Assembly (NCBI RefSeq): GCF_042683405.1
Contig: NZ_JBHUJS010000014.1
Coordinates: 248,001-312,000 of the forward strand
Reading direction: 5' to 3'
Length of the DNA stretch: 64,000 nucleotides
Source: Telluria sp042683405
GTDB lineage: Bacteria; Pseudomonadota; Gammaproteobacteria; Burkholderiales; Burkholderiaceae_D
Part shown: piece after piece, positions 16,337 to 25,696 of the stretch
Layout of the letters: each line of letters begins with the position of its first letter
Numbering within the stretch: position 1 is the first letter of the stretch
Program-made: the position numbers and the translations under genes
Notes under the pieces: generated by a model
What the model was told of the DNA's origin: nothing
Database searches by the model: none
The model's input: only the letters and a program-made list of their open reading frames with translations

Positions 16337-16380
16337 GGGGACTGTCCCCAGCGGCCGCTGAGCGGGCAGTTCCGTCCGCG
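16337..16380. repeat. Dispersed palindromic repeat, GGGGACTGTCCC family (copy 5)
   Basis: GGGGACTGTCCCC, inner CCGCTGAGCGG and a right arm that has drifted to GTTCCGTCCGCGG. It begins 6 bases after the mucD stop. Confidence 0.85.
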
Positions 16381-16426
16381 GACTTGAGCATGCCGGCCAA
16401 TAACGCCGGCCGAGAACCAGGAATCT

Positions 16427-16702
16427 ATGAAGTTTACGCTTTACTCGCGCAGCTACTGCCACCTGTGCGACGACATGCTCGACGCCCTGCGCGCCATGCA
16501 GCCGCCCGGCCAGCAATTCACCATCGACGTGATCGACGTGGATGCCGACGACAACCTGGTCGAGCGCTTCGACGAGCTGGTGCCCGTGCTGTACGGACGC
16601 CTCGACCAGCCCGAGCTGTGCCACTATTTCCTCGACCGCGACGCGGTGGCGCGCTATCTCGCGGAAGCCGGCGCAGGGATTCCGCCGCCCCACGCGGCGT
16701 AA
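16427..16702 (+). CDS. Glutaredoxin-family small protein (DUF836 type)
   Basis: 91 residues with a thioredoxin fold and the redox pair CHLC near residues 11-14 (LYSRSYCHLCDDM). The VPVLYG segment supplies the cis-proline turn. This small family commonly sits between mucD and lepA in betaproteobacteria. A thiol-disulphide role is inferred; the substrate is unknown. A GGAATC-type ribosome site lies before the ATG. Confidence 0.85.
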   Translation: MKFTLYSRSYCHLCDDMLDALRAMQPPGQQFTIDVIDVDADDNLVERFDELVPVLYGRLDQPELCHYFLDRDAVARYLAEAGAGIPPPHAA

Positions 16703-16799
16703 CCCGCGGGAGGGCCGGCAGGGGCCATGCCAACGCTGCGTCACCATCGGCATGGAACCGATACTATGTGGTCAAGACAACAACCGTCAGGGCCATGCC

Positions 16800-17231
16800 A
16801 TGTCCACACCCGTCACCGCCAGTCCCATCTATCGCCATTCGCCCGGACCGCTCCACGCGGTCATGATGGGCGGGGCCGTCGCCCTGTTCCTGGGTGCCTT
16901 GCTGAGCGATATCGCCTACTTCCAGACCTACCAGATCCAGTGGAGCAACTTCGCGTCGTGGCTGATCGCCGGCGCACTGGTGTTCTGCGGAATTGCACTG
17001 CTGTTCGCGCTGGCCAACCTCATCCGGGCCCACCGCAAGGCAGGGCGCCCGGTCATGTATGTGCTGCTGCTGGTGGCAACCTGGGTGCTCGGACTGTTCA
17101 ACGCGTTCGCGCACGCGCGGGATGCATGGGCCTCCATGCCCAGCAGCCTGGTCCTCTCCGTGATCGTGACCGTGCTGGCGATCGCCAGCGCCTGGGCCGG
17201 CCTGGGTTCGCGCAGGGAGGTGGCGCCATGA
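16800..17231 (+). CDS. DUF2231 membrane protein
   Basis: 143 residues with four predicted membrane helices (about residues 22-42, 51-75, 86-106 and 115-137). The SPGPLHAVMMGGAVALFLG start is typical of DUF2231 inner-membrane proteins, often next to heme or sugar oxidoreductases. Its stop overlaps the start of the next gene (ATGA), so the two are translationally coupled. Function unknown; a redox-partner membrane role is inferred from the neighbour. Confidence 0.8.
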   Translation: MSTPVTASPIYRHSPGPLHAVMMGGAVALFLGALLSDIAYFQTYQIQWSNFASWLIAGALVFCGIALLFALANLIRAHRKAGRPVMYVLLLVATWVLGLFNAFAHARDAWASMPSSLVLSVIVTVLAIASAWAGLGSRREVAP

Positions 17232-18520
17232 AACGATGGAATACTGTGGCAGTCCTGGGCATGGCGCTGGTGTTGAGCGCATGCGACGACGCGGGCAATG
17301 GCACGCAAACCCTGGGGCCGAACCCCACGCTGCCGGAACCGCAACGCGGTGTGCTGCCCAGCATGACGATCGCCGAGCCGGCGCCGTGGGGCAGCCAGAA
17401 ACCAACCGTGCCTGCGGGTTACACGATCACGGCGATCGCGACCGGCCTGAAAATCCCGCGGCAAACGCTGGTCCTGCCCAACGGCGACATCCTGGTGGCG
17501 GAAGGGCGCGGCGGCGGCGCCGCGAAGCTCAAGCCCAAGGACGTGATCGCTGGCTACATCAAGGCGCAGGGCAATACCAAGGTCAAGGGCGGCAACCGCC
17601 TGACCCTGCTGCGCGACGCCGACGGCGACGGCAAATACGAAATGGCCACGGTCTTCGCCGAGAACCTGAACGCCCCCTACGGCCTGGCGTACGCCGGCAA
17701 CAAGCTGTACGTGGCGAACCAGGACGAGCTGGTGCGTTTCGACTACCAGGACGGCCAGACCAAAGCCAACGGGGCGCCGGCCACGGTGGCCAAGCTGCCG
17801 TCCGCCATCAACCATCACTGGACCAAGGCGCTGGCCATCAGCCCGGACGGGCGCTTCCTGTACGTCGGCATCGGGTCGAACAGCAATATCACCGAGCGCG
17901 GCATGGAGGCGGAGGTCGACCGGGCCATGGTATGGCAGATCGACGCCGAGACCGGCCTGCATAAGCCCTATGCGACGGGACTGCGCAACCCGACGGCGCT
18001 GGCCTTCCATCGCGACACGGGCCAGCTGTGGACGGTGGTCAATGAACGCGACGAGCTGGGGCCGGACCTGGTGCCGGACTACCTGACCTCGGTACGCGAA
18101 GGCGGATTCTATGGCTGGCCCTACAGCTACTGGGGGCAGAACGTCGACACCCGGGTCAAGCCGCAGAACCCGGACAAGGTCGCCGCCGCGATCAAGCCCG
18201 ATTACAGCCTGGGGTCGCACGTCGCGGCGCTCGGCCTGGACTTCTCCCTTCCCGCCATGGGTCCCGCGTTCGCCCAGGGAGCCTTCGTGGGCGAGCACGG
18301 CAGCTGGAACCGCACCGAACCGGTCGGCTACAAGGTGATCTATGTTCCGTTCAAGGATGGACGGCCCAGCGGGCAGCCGATCGACTTCGTCACCGGCTTC
18401 CGCGATGCGGACGGCAAGACCCGGGGGCGTCCGGTCGGCGTGACGGTCGACCCGCGCGGCGCGCTGATCGTGGCCGACGACCTCTCCAACACCGTGTGGA
18501 GGGTGACGCCGAACCGCTGA
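17228..18520 (+). CDS. Sorbosone dehydrogenase family lipoprotein (PQQ-type beta-propeller)
   Basis: 430 residues. A lipoprotein signal (LVLSAC, cysteine near residue 19) anchors it. The rest is a six-bladed propeller of the L-sorbosone/glucose dehydrogenase family: GLKIPRQTLVLPNGDILVAEG, then HHWTKALAISPDGRFLYVGIGSNS, a GLRNPTALAF segment and GEHGSWNR near the C terminus. Such enzymes oxidise sugars or aldehydes with PQQ; no PQQ synthesis genes are nearby and the true substrate is unknown. It is coupled to the DUF2231 gene, and together they interrupt the usual glutaredoxin-lepA neighbourhood. Confidence 0.85.
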   Translation: MKRWNTVAVLGMALVLSACDDAGNGTQTLGPNPTLPEPQRGVLPSMTIAEPAPWGSQKPTVPAGYTITAIATGLKIPRQTLVLPNGDILVAEGRGGGAAKLKPKDVIAGYIKAQGNTKVKGGNRLTLLRDADGDGKYEMATVFAENLNAPYGLAYAGNKLYVANQDELVRFDYQDGQTKANGAPATVAKLPSAINHHWTKALAISPDGRFLYVGIGSNSNITERGMEAEVDRAMVWQIDAETGLHKPYATGLRNPTALAFHRDTGQLWTVVNERDELGPDLVPDYLTSVREGGFYGWPYSYWGQNVDTRVKPQNPDKVAAAIKPDYSLGSHVAALGLDFSLPAMGPAFAQGAFVGEHGSWNRTEPVGYKVIYVPFKDGRPSGQPIDFVTGFRDADGKTRGRPVGVTVDPRGALIVADDLSNTVWRVTPNR

Positions 18521-18675
18521 GTTGGCGCTGTCGCCCCGCCGCTGGCGCCTCCAAACCCCATGCCCCGGGCGGCGCCGCGGCCATCCCGGGGCTGCCGGGG
18601 CTTGGTTTTTTGTTAAAATGCCGCGTTTTCACTGGGGCAAGGCTCCTCAGACGGGCTTTCTGACCTGAAATCCGG

Positions 18676-18757
18676 TAAAATGCCGGGGTCGGAGAAGGTC
18701 CGAGACCAATTGTCGTACCCGCTTGGCTGAAGGCGCTCGCATGGGCGCTTTTTTTCT
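18676..18757 (+). ncRNA. Possible small RNA or attenuated leader upstream of lepA
   Basis: A -10-like TAAAAT (18676-18681) is followed by a hairpin-rich stretch (TCGGA/TCCGA near 18689-18703) and by a full terminator at 18730-18757. The product would be about 70 bases. No convincing -35 is visible and no known RNA family is recognised. It may be a small RNA or a leader that limits lepA transcription. Confidence 0.3.
18730..18757 (+). terminator. Rho-independent terminator between the lipoprotein gene and lepA
   Basis: A nine-pair stem (AAGGCGCTC with GGGCGCTTT, two wobble pairs) around loop GCAT, followed by a T-run. It ends about 70 bases before the lepA start, so lepA needs its own promoter or read-through. 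Confidence 0.8.
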
Positions 18758-18826
18758 ATTGGGTGCCGCGCGCGGGCGACCTCGGCGCAATGAGCGCCGC
18801 TCCATCCCATTTTGGCTTTTGAATTA

Positions 18827-20620
18827 ATGAAGAACATACGCAATTTCTCCATCATCGCGCACATCGACCACGGCAAATCGACGCTGGCCGACCGTATCAT
18901 CCAGCTGTGCGGCGGCCTGTCCGACCGCGAGATGGAAGCGCAGGTGCTCGATTCGATGGACCTGGAACGCGAGCGCGGCATCACGATCAAGGCGCAGACG
19001 GCGGCCCTGCAGTACAAGGCGCGCGATGGCGAAACGTATAACCTGAACCTGATCGACACCCCGGGCCACGTCGACTTCAGCTACGAAGTCTCGCGCTCCC
19101 TGTCGGCGTGCGAAGGCGCGCTGCTGGTGGTCGACGCGTCGCAAGGCGTGGAAGCGCAGACCGTGGCCAACTGCTACACCGCGCTCGACCTGGGCGTGGA
19201 AGTGGTGCCGGTCCTGAACAAGATCGACCTGCCGAACGCCGATCCTCCCAACGCGATCGCCGAGATCGAGGACGTGATCGGCATCGAAGCGGGCGACGCC
19301 GTGCACTGCTCGGCCAAGACCGGCATGGGCGTGGAAGACGTGCTCGAGGCGATCATCGCCAAGGTGCCGCCGCCGAAGGGCGACCCGGACGCGCCGCTGC
19401 AGGCCCTGATCATCGACTCGTGGTTCGACAACTACGTGGGCGTGGTGATGCTGGTGCGCGTGGTGAACGGCACCCTCAAGCAGAAGGAAAAAATCCGCCT
19501 GATGGCAACCGACTCGGTGCAGCTGGTCGAGAGCGTGGGCGTGTTCAGCCCGCGTTCGGTATCGCTGCCGCAGCTGTCGGCAGGCCAGGTGGGCTTTGTC
19601 ATTGCCGGCATCAAGGAACTGAAGGCCGCCAAGGTGGGCGACACCATCACCAGCGCGGTGAACGGCGCGGCTGCGCCGCTGCCCGGCTTCAAGGAAGTGC
19701 AGCCGCAGGTGTTCGCCGGCCTGTTCCCGGTCGAAGCGAACCAGTACGACGCGCTGCGCGACTCGCTGGAAAAGCTCAAGCTGAACGACGCGGCCCTGAT
19801 GTACGAGCCGGAAGTGTCGCAGGCGCTGGGCTTCGGCTTCCGCTGCGGCTTCCTTGGCCTGCTGCACATGGAAATCGTGCAGGAGCGCCTGGAGCGCGAA
19901 TTCGACATGGACCTGATCACCACCGCGCCGACCGTGGTGTACGAGGTGGCCATGCGCGACGGCACCGTGATCAACGTGGACAACCCGTCCAAGATGCCGG
20001 ATCCGTCCAAGATCGAGGAAGTGCGCGAGCCGATCGTGCACCTGAACCTGTACATGCCGCAGGAGTACGTGGGCTCGGTCATCACGCTGTGTATCGCCAA
20101 GCGCGGCATCCAGCTGGACATGAGCTACCACGGCCGCCAGGTCAAGCTGCAGTACGAGATGCCGATGGCCGAGATCGTGCTGGACTTCTTCGACAAGCTC
20201 AAGTCCACCTCGCGCGGCTACGCCTCGATGGACTACGAGTTCAAGGAGTACCGCGCGGCCGACGTGGTCAAGGTCGACATGCTGATCAACAGCGAGAAGG
20301 TCGATGCGCTGGCGATCATCGTCCACCGCGCCAACGCGCCGTACCGCGGCCGTGCCGTGGCGGCCAAGATGCGCGAGCTGATCCCGCGCCAGATGTTCGA
20401 CGTGGCGATCCAGGCCGCGATCGGCTCCAACATCATCTCGCGCGAGAACGTCAAGGCGCTGCGCAAGAACGTCCTGGCCAAGTGCTATGGCGGCGACATC
20501 TCGCGTAAGAAGAAGCTGCTGGAAAAGCAGAAGGCCGGCAAGAAGCGCATGAAGCAGGTGGGCTCGGTCGAGATCCCGCAGGAAGCATTCCTGGCAATCC
20601 TACAAGTGGACGAAAAATAA
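18827..20620 (+). CDS. lepA: Elongation factor 4 (LepA), ribosome back-translocase GTPase
   Basis: 597 residues from the ATG at 18827 (family start MKNIRNFSIIAHIDHGKS); a TTG 15 bases earlier was not chosen. GTPase motifs: AHIDHGKST, DTPGHVDF and NKIDLPNA. Domains II to V and the LepA-specific C-terminal domain follow to a basic end. It acts on stalled or mis-translocated ribosomes. First gene of a tight operon with lepB, separated by one base. Confidence 0.97.
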   Translation: MKNIRNFSIIAHIDHGKSTLADRIIQLCGGLSDREMEAQVLDSMDLERERGITIKAQTAALQYKARDGETYNLNLIDTPGHVDFSYEVSRSLSACEGALLVVDASQGVEAQTVANCYTALDLGVEVVPVLNKIDLPNADPPNAIAEIEDVIGIEAGDAVHCSAKTGMGVEDVLEAIIAKVPPPKGDPDAPLQALIIDSWFDNYVGVVMLVRVVNGTLKQKEKIRLMATDSVQLVESVGVFSPRSVSLPQLSAGQVGFVIAGIKELKAAKVGDTITSAVNGAAAPLPGFKEVQPQVFAGLFPVEANQYDALRDSLEKLKLNDAALMYEPEVSQALGFGFRCGFLGLLHMEIVQERLEREFDMDLITTAPTVVYEVAMRDGTVINVDNPSKMPDPSKIEEVREPIVHLNLYMPQEYVGSVITLCIAKRGIQLDMSYHGRQVKLQYEMPMAEIVLDFFDKLKSTSRGYASMDYEFKEYRAADVVKVDMLINSEKVDALAIIVHRANAPYRGRAVAAKMRELIPRQMFDVAIQAAIGSNIISRENVKALRKNVLAKCYGGDISRKKKLLEKQKAGKKRMKQVGSVEIPQEAFLAILQVDEK

Positions 20621-20621
20621 C

Positions 20622-21524
20622 GTGCAGACAATCCTGACGAATTTCGCGCTGATCCTGTTCGTCGCCATGGTGGTGACGGGCCTGATCTGGTGCGTGGACG
20701 TGTTCTACCTGGCCAAACAGCGCCGCAAGGCCGCCGATGTGGCGCTGGCCGCTTTCGATGCCCGCAATGCCAAAATGGCAGCCGATGGCATCAAGGTGGA
20801 CAATACCAGCCGCGCCGCGATCGAAGCGTCGATGCTGCGCCAGCCGACCTGGATCGAGTACTCCGGTTCCTTCTTCCCGGTGATCGCGCTGGTGTTCGTG
20901 TTGCGCTCTTTCCTGTTCGAGCCGTTCAAGATCCCGTCCAGCTCGATGGTGCCGACCCTGCTGGTGGGCGACTTCATCCTGGTAAACAAGTTCACCTACG
21001 GTATCCGCCTGCCGATCATCAACAAGAAGGTGATCGAGCTGAACAGCCCTCAGCGCGGCGACGTGATGGTGTTCAAGTACCCGAAGGACATGAGCCAGGA
21101 CTACATCAAGCGGGTCATCGGTGTGCCGGGTGATAAAATTACTTATGAAAACAAGCGCTTGACCGTGAACGGCAAGGAAATCCGCTACGAGCCGCTGGAA
21201 GACTACCTGGACGACGAGCAGTCCGTCTACCACAAGCAGTACATGGAACACCTGGCCGGCAAGCCGCACCGCATCCTGAACCATGCCTCCAACGGCCTGC
21301 AGTCCCCGGTCGACGAGTTCCCGAACAAGCAGAACTGTACATACTCATACGATAAAATTACTTGTATCGTTCCTGAGGGCAATTACTTTATGATGGGCGA
21401 TAATCGCGACAACAGCCTGGACAGCCGCTACTGGGGTTTCGTCCCTGACAAGAACATTGTCGGCAAGGCCGTCGTCGTGTGGATGAACCTGAGCAATCCA
21501 CGCCGCATTGGCGGTATCGAGTAA
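20622..21524 (+). CDS. lepB: Signal peptidase I
   Basis: 300 residues, GTG start directly after lepA. Two membrane helices (about residues 5-25 and 83-103) lead to the periplasmic catalytic domain. Catalytic serine in PSSSMVPTL near residue 108, catalytic lysine in DYIKRVIGVPGD near residue 166, and the box GDNRDNSLDSRYWG near 257-270. It removes signal peptides of exported proteins. The lepA-lepB-rnc-era order is conserved. Confidence 0.97.
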   Translation: MQTILTNFALILFVAMVVTGLIWCVDVFYLAKQRRKAADVALAAFDARNAKMAADGIKVDNTSRAAIEASMLRQPTWIEYSGSFFPVIALVFVLRSFLFEPFKIPSSSMVPTLLVGDFILVNKFTYGIRLPIINKKVIELNSPQRGDVMVFKYPKDMSQDYIKRVIGVPGDKITYENKRLTVNGKEIRYEPLEDYLDDEQSVYHKQYMEHLAGKPHRILNHASNGLQSPVDEFPNKQNCTYSYDKITCIVPEGNYFMMGDNRDNSLDSRYWGFVPDKNIVGKAVVVWMNLSNPRRIGGIE

Positions 21525-21541
21525 TGTCTGAAAGGGATAAC

Positions 21542-21931
21542 ATGCAAGCTTCCTTCCGTTCGCAGCGCGGCATTTCGCTGGTCGGCCTGATCGTCGTGCT
21601 GGCCATCCTTGGCTTCGCCGGCATCCTGGCGGCCAAGATCCTGCCCGCCTACATGGAATACAGCAACATCAAGAAGGCGATCGCGGACACCAAGGAAGCG
21701 GGCGGTTCGATCACGGAAATGCACCGCACCTATTCCAAGGCGCGCGAAATCAACGACATTACCGCCGTCCGCGCGACCGATCTCGTGATTTCGAAGGAAA
21801 CTGGCGATACCGAGATCAGCTTCGCCTACGACAAGGTCATTCCGCTGGTCGGCAACGCCAGCCTGCTGCTGGAGTTCCAGGGCACCACGGCCGCCGACGG
21901 CGTGGTACCGGACAGCGCCGCGACCCGGTAA
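21542..21931 (+). CDS. DUF4845 membrane protein (pilin-like N terminus)
   Basis: 129 residues from the ATG at 21542, which has AAAGGGA in front; an ATG at 21524 overlapping the lepB stop is the alternative. The N terminus RGISLVGLIVVLAILGFAGI looks like a type IV pilin signal and single membrane helix. The rest matches DUF4845, a small protein regularly found between lepB and rnc. Function unknown. Confidence 0.85.
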   Translation: MQASFRSQRGISLVGLIVVLAILGFAGILAAKILPAYMEYSNIKKAIADTKEAGGSITEMHRTYSKAREINDITAVRATDLVISKETGDTEISFAYDKVIPLVGNASLLLEFQGTTAADGVVPDSAATR

Positions 21932-21949
21932 AAAGGGCACACACCCACA

Positions 21950-22851
21950 ATGAATCTACAGTTATTGCAGACGCGCTTAGGCTACACGTTCCGGGACGCT
22001 GCCCTGCTGCAGCAAGCCCTGACGCACCGCAGCCACAGCGCCCTGCATAACGAACGGCTCGAATTCCTGGGCGACTCGATCCTCAACTGCGTGGTCGCCT
22101 CGGTGCTGTACGAACGCTTCAAGGAAATCGACGAGGGCGACCTGTCGCGCCTGCGCGCCAACCTGGTCAAGCAGCAGTCCCTGTTCGAGATCGCGCAAAA
22201 GCTGGAACTGTCGCAGTTCCTGCGCCTGGGCGAAGGCGAACTGAAATCGGGCGGCTTCCGCCGTCCATCGATCCTGGCCGACACCCTGGAAGCGCTGCTG
22301 GGCGCGATCTACCTCGACGCCGGCTTCGACACCGCGCGCGACGTCATCCGCGCGTTCTACATTCCGATCCTCGACTCGGTCGACCCGCGCACGCTGGGCA
22401 AGGACGCCAAGACCCTGCTGCAGGAATTCCTGCAAAGCAAAAAGATCTCGCTGCCGACCTACAACGTGGTGGCCACCCATGGCGCCGCGCACAGCCAGGA
22501 ATTCGAAATCGAATGCCTGGTGCCCAAGCTCGGCATCCAGGTGTACGGCCGCGGCGGCAGCCGCCGCGCCGGCGAACAGGCCGCCGCCAAGCTGGCGCTC
22601 GACGTGGCGGAACAGTCGCTATTGAAATCCCCGGGTTCGTCCCGCAAATCAAGGCCACGGGCCGCGCAGCTCAAGCTCGCGGGCATCGCCACCGTACAGT
22701 CGCCGGACGAGGCGACAACCGCCAATGGCGCAGGCGACAAGCCCGCCAAGGCGGATAAGGCTGACAGGGCCGACAAGGCCGACAAGGGCGAGAAGGCCGA
22801 CAAAGCGGCCGCCGCCACCGACAAATCAAAGCAGGCTGAAACGAAGTTAGC

Positions 22852-22855
<4 letters not shown>
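21950..22855 (+). CDS. rnc: Ribonuclease III with extended charged tail
   Basis: 301 residues against about 226 in E. coli. Residues 1-150: RNase III catalytic domain with NERLEFLGDSILN near 36-48 and the second metal-binding segment DTLEALLGAIYLD near 109-121. Residues about 155-225: double-stranded RNA-binding domain ending in GEQAAAKLAL. The last 75 residues are a low-complexity tail with tandem KAD/RAD/KAD repeats rich in Lys, Asp and Ala. It processes rRNA precursors and structured RNAs. It overlaps era by ATGA. Confidence 0.96.
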
Positions 22856-23754
<899 letters not shown>

Positions 23755-23755
23755 C

Positions 23756-24544
23756 GTGGCCACCTTCGTCGCGGACCCGGTAGCCTTCCAGCCATCAGCG
23801 GCCGCTCCGAAGCGACCGCGCTCCTCCAGCCGCGAGACGCGTGTGCTCGGCCAGCCCGGCTTTGTCCTGCACAGCTACCCCTACAAGGAAACCAGCCTGA
23901 TCGTCGACGTGTTCACGCGCGAGTACGGCCGCGTGGCGCTGGTGGCGAAAGGCGCCAAGCGCCCGCATTCCGCGCTGCGCGCGGTGCTCCAGACCTTCCA
24001 GCCGCTGTCCACCAGCTGGAGCGGCAAGTCCGAGCTGCGCACCATGATCAGCGCGGAGTGGGTAGGGGGCATGCTCCCGCTGGAAAAGACCGCGCTGCTG
24101 TGCGGCTTCTACCTCAACGAACTGCTGGTCAAGCTGCTGGCGCGCGACGACGCGCATCCGGCGCTGTTCGACCGCTACGTTGCCGCGCTCAACGAGCTGG
24201 GGCACCACGAGCCGGCGCAGATCGTCCTGCGCAAGTTCGAGATGGCCCTGCTGAAGGAGACCGGCGTCGCCGCGCCGCTGACCGTGGATACCGTGACGCG
24301 CGAACCGGTGACACCGGACGAGCTGTACGTGGTGGACCCCGAGCGCGGCCCGCGCCTCGCGCACGCCGACGACACCTGGCCGGCGGTGGCGGGCAGGACG
24401 CTGATCGACATGGAAAACGAAGATTACAGCGATGGCACCACGCAGCAGCAGAGCAAGCAGCTGATGCGTTTTTTGCTGTCCTACCACCTGGGCGGCGCGC
24501 CGCTGAACACGCGCCAGATTTTGATCGACCTGATGCAACTATAA
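23756..24544 (+). CDS. recO: DNA repair protein RecO
   Basis: 262 residues starting at a GTG right behind era. About 30 low-complexity residues precede the OB-fold, which begins VLGQPGFVLHSYPYKETSLIVDVFTREYG. The LLCGFYLNELLVKLLARDDAHP stretch is characteristic of RecO. It mediates RecA loading in the RecFOR pathway. The zinc-binding cysteines of some RecO proteins are not evident, as in many Proteobacteria. Confidence 0.95.
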   Translation: MATFVADPVAFQPSAAAPKRPRSSSRETRVLGQPGFVLHSYPYKETSLIVDVFTREYGRVALVAKGAKRPHSALRAVLQTFQPLSTSWSGKSELRTMISAEWVGGMLPLEKTALLCGFYLNELLVKLLARDDAHPALFDRYVAALNELGHHEPAQIVLRKFEMALLKETGVAAPLTVDTVTREPVTPDELYVVDPERGPRLAHADDTWPAVAGRTLIDMENEDYSDGTTQQQSKQLMRFLLSYHLGGAPLNTRQILIDLMQL

Positions 24545-24548
24545 GAAC

Positions 24549-25307
24549 ATGAGCTTCCTCCAGCCTGCCGGCCCGGTGATCGACCTGGGCGTGAACATCG
24601 ACCACGTGGCCACGCTGCGCAATGCGCGCGGCACCGCCTATCCCGACCCGATCCGCGCGGCCCTGCTGGCCGAGCAGGCCGGCGCCGACGTCATCACCCT
24701 GCACCTGCGCGAAGACCGCCGCCACATCAGGGACGCCGACGTGATTGCGTTGCGCCCGCAGCTGGTGACGCGCATGAACCTGGAAGCGGCCGTCACGCCG
24801 GAGATGCTCGACTTTGCGTGCTCCATCAAGCCGCAGGACGTGTGCCTGGTTCCCGAGAGGCGCGCGGAAGTGACCACCGAAGGTGGACTCGATGTGGTGC
24901 GCCACTACAAGGACGTGGAAGCGGCGGTCAAGCAGCTGCAGCGCGAAGGCATCCGCGTGAGCCTGTTCATCGACGCCGATGCGCAGCAGATCAACGCCGC
25001 CGCCGACGTGGGGGCGCCGGTGATCGAGCTGCATACCGGTCGCTATGCGGACGCGGAGGGCGAAGACCAGGCGCGCGAGCTGGCGCGCATCCGCGAAGGC
25101 GTGGCAGTGGGCGCTGCGCGCGGCCTCCGGGTCAACGCGGGCCACGGCCTGCATTACACGAACGTGCAGGCGATCGCCGCGATCCGCGACATCCATGAGC
25201 TGAACATCGGCCACGCGATCGTCGCGCATTCGATCTTCGCCGGCTGGGAAAACGCCGTGCGCGAAATGAAGGCCATCATGGTCGCCGCGAGGCTGGGGGC
25301 AAAATGA
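24549..25307 (+). CDS. pdxJ: Pyridoxine 5'-phosphate synthase PdxJ
   Basis: 252 residues. It forms pyridoxine 5'-phosphate from aminoacetone phosphate and deoxyxylulose phosphate. Family features: LGVNIDHVATLRNARGT near residues 14-30, HLREDRRHI near 51-59, VPERR near residue 100, FIDAD near 138-142, IELHTGRYA near 158-166 and NAGHGLHYTNV near 197-207. Four bases after recO; its stop overlaps acpS (ATGA). Confidence 0.97.
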   Translation: MSFLQPAGPVIDLGVNIDHVATLRNARGTAYPDPIRAALLAEQAGADVITLHLREDRRHIRDADVIALRPQLVTRMNLEAAVTPEMLDFACSIKPQDVCLVPERRAEVTTEGGLDVVRHYKDVEAAVKQLQREGIRVSLFIDADAQQINAAADVGAPVIELHTGRYADAEGEDQARELARIREGVAVGAARGLRVNAGHGLHYTNVQAIAAIRDIHELNIGHAIVAHSIFAGWENAVREMKAIMVAARLGAK

Positions 25308-25696
25308 TTTACGGGATCGGCACCGACATCGTCCAGATCTCGCGTGTCGAAGCCGCGCTCGCCCGCAGCGAGCGCTTCGCCGAAAAGGTCCTCGGCCCGC
25401 AGGAGCTGGAAAAATTCCGCGCCCGCCGCGCCAAGAACGAGCTGCGCGGCCTGCGCTTTCTCGCCACGCGCTTCTCGGCCAAGGAGGCATTTTCCAAGGC
25501 CGTCGGCCTTGGCATGCGCATGCCGATGACCTGGCGCTCCGTCCAGATCCTGAATGACGTTAGCGGTAAGCCAATAATCGTCTGCAGCGGAGCAATCGAT
25601 GAATTTATGCGGCAAAATAGACTCTCCGCACAAGTATCGATCACCGACGAAGCCGACTACGGCGTCTCCTTCGTCATCGTCACCCAGGAAGCATGA
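25304..25696 (+). CDS. acpS: Holo-ACP synthase AcpS
   Basis: 130 residues. It transfers phosphopantetheine to the ACP encoded at 11675. Motifs GIGTDIVQISRVE (metal-binding aspartate) at the start and FSAKEAFSKAVGLG near residues 61-74. It overlaps pdxJ and uvrC by ATGA junctions. Confidence 0.97.
   Translation: MIYGIGTDIVQISRVEAALARSERFAEKVLGPQELEKFRARRAKNELRGLRFLATRFSAKEAFSKAVGLGMRMPMTWRSVQILNDVSGKPIIVCSGAIDEFMRQNRLSAQVSITDEADYGVSFVIVTQEA

Noticed and set aside
18812..18826. TTG start for lepA 15 bases upstream of the ATG
   Set aside because: The family start MKNIRNFSIIAHIDHGKS begins at the ATG at 18827.
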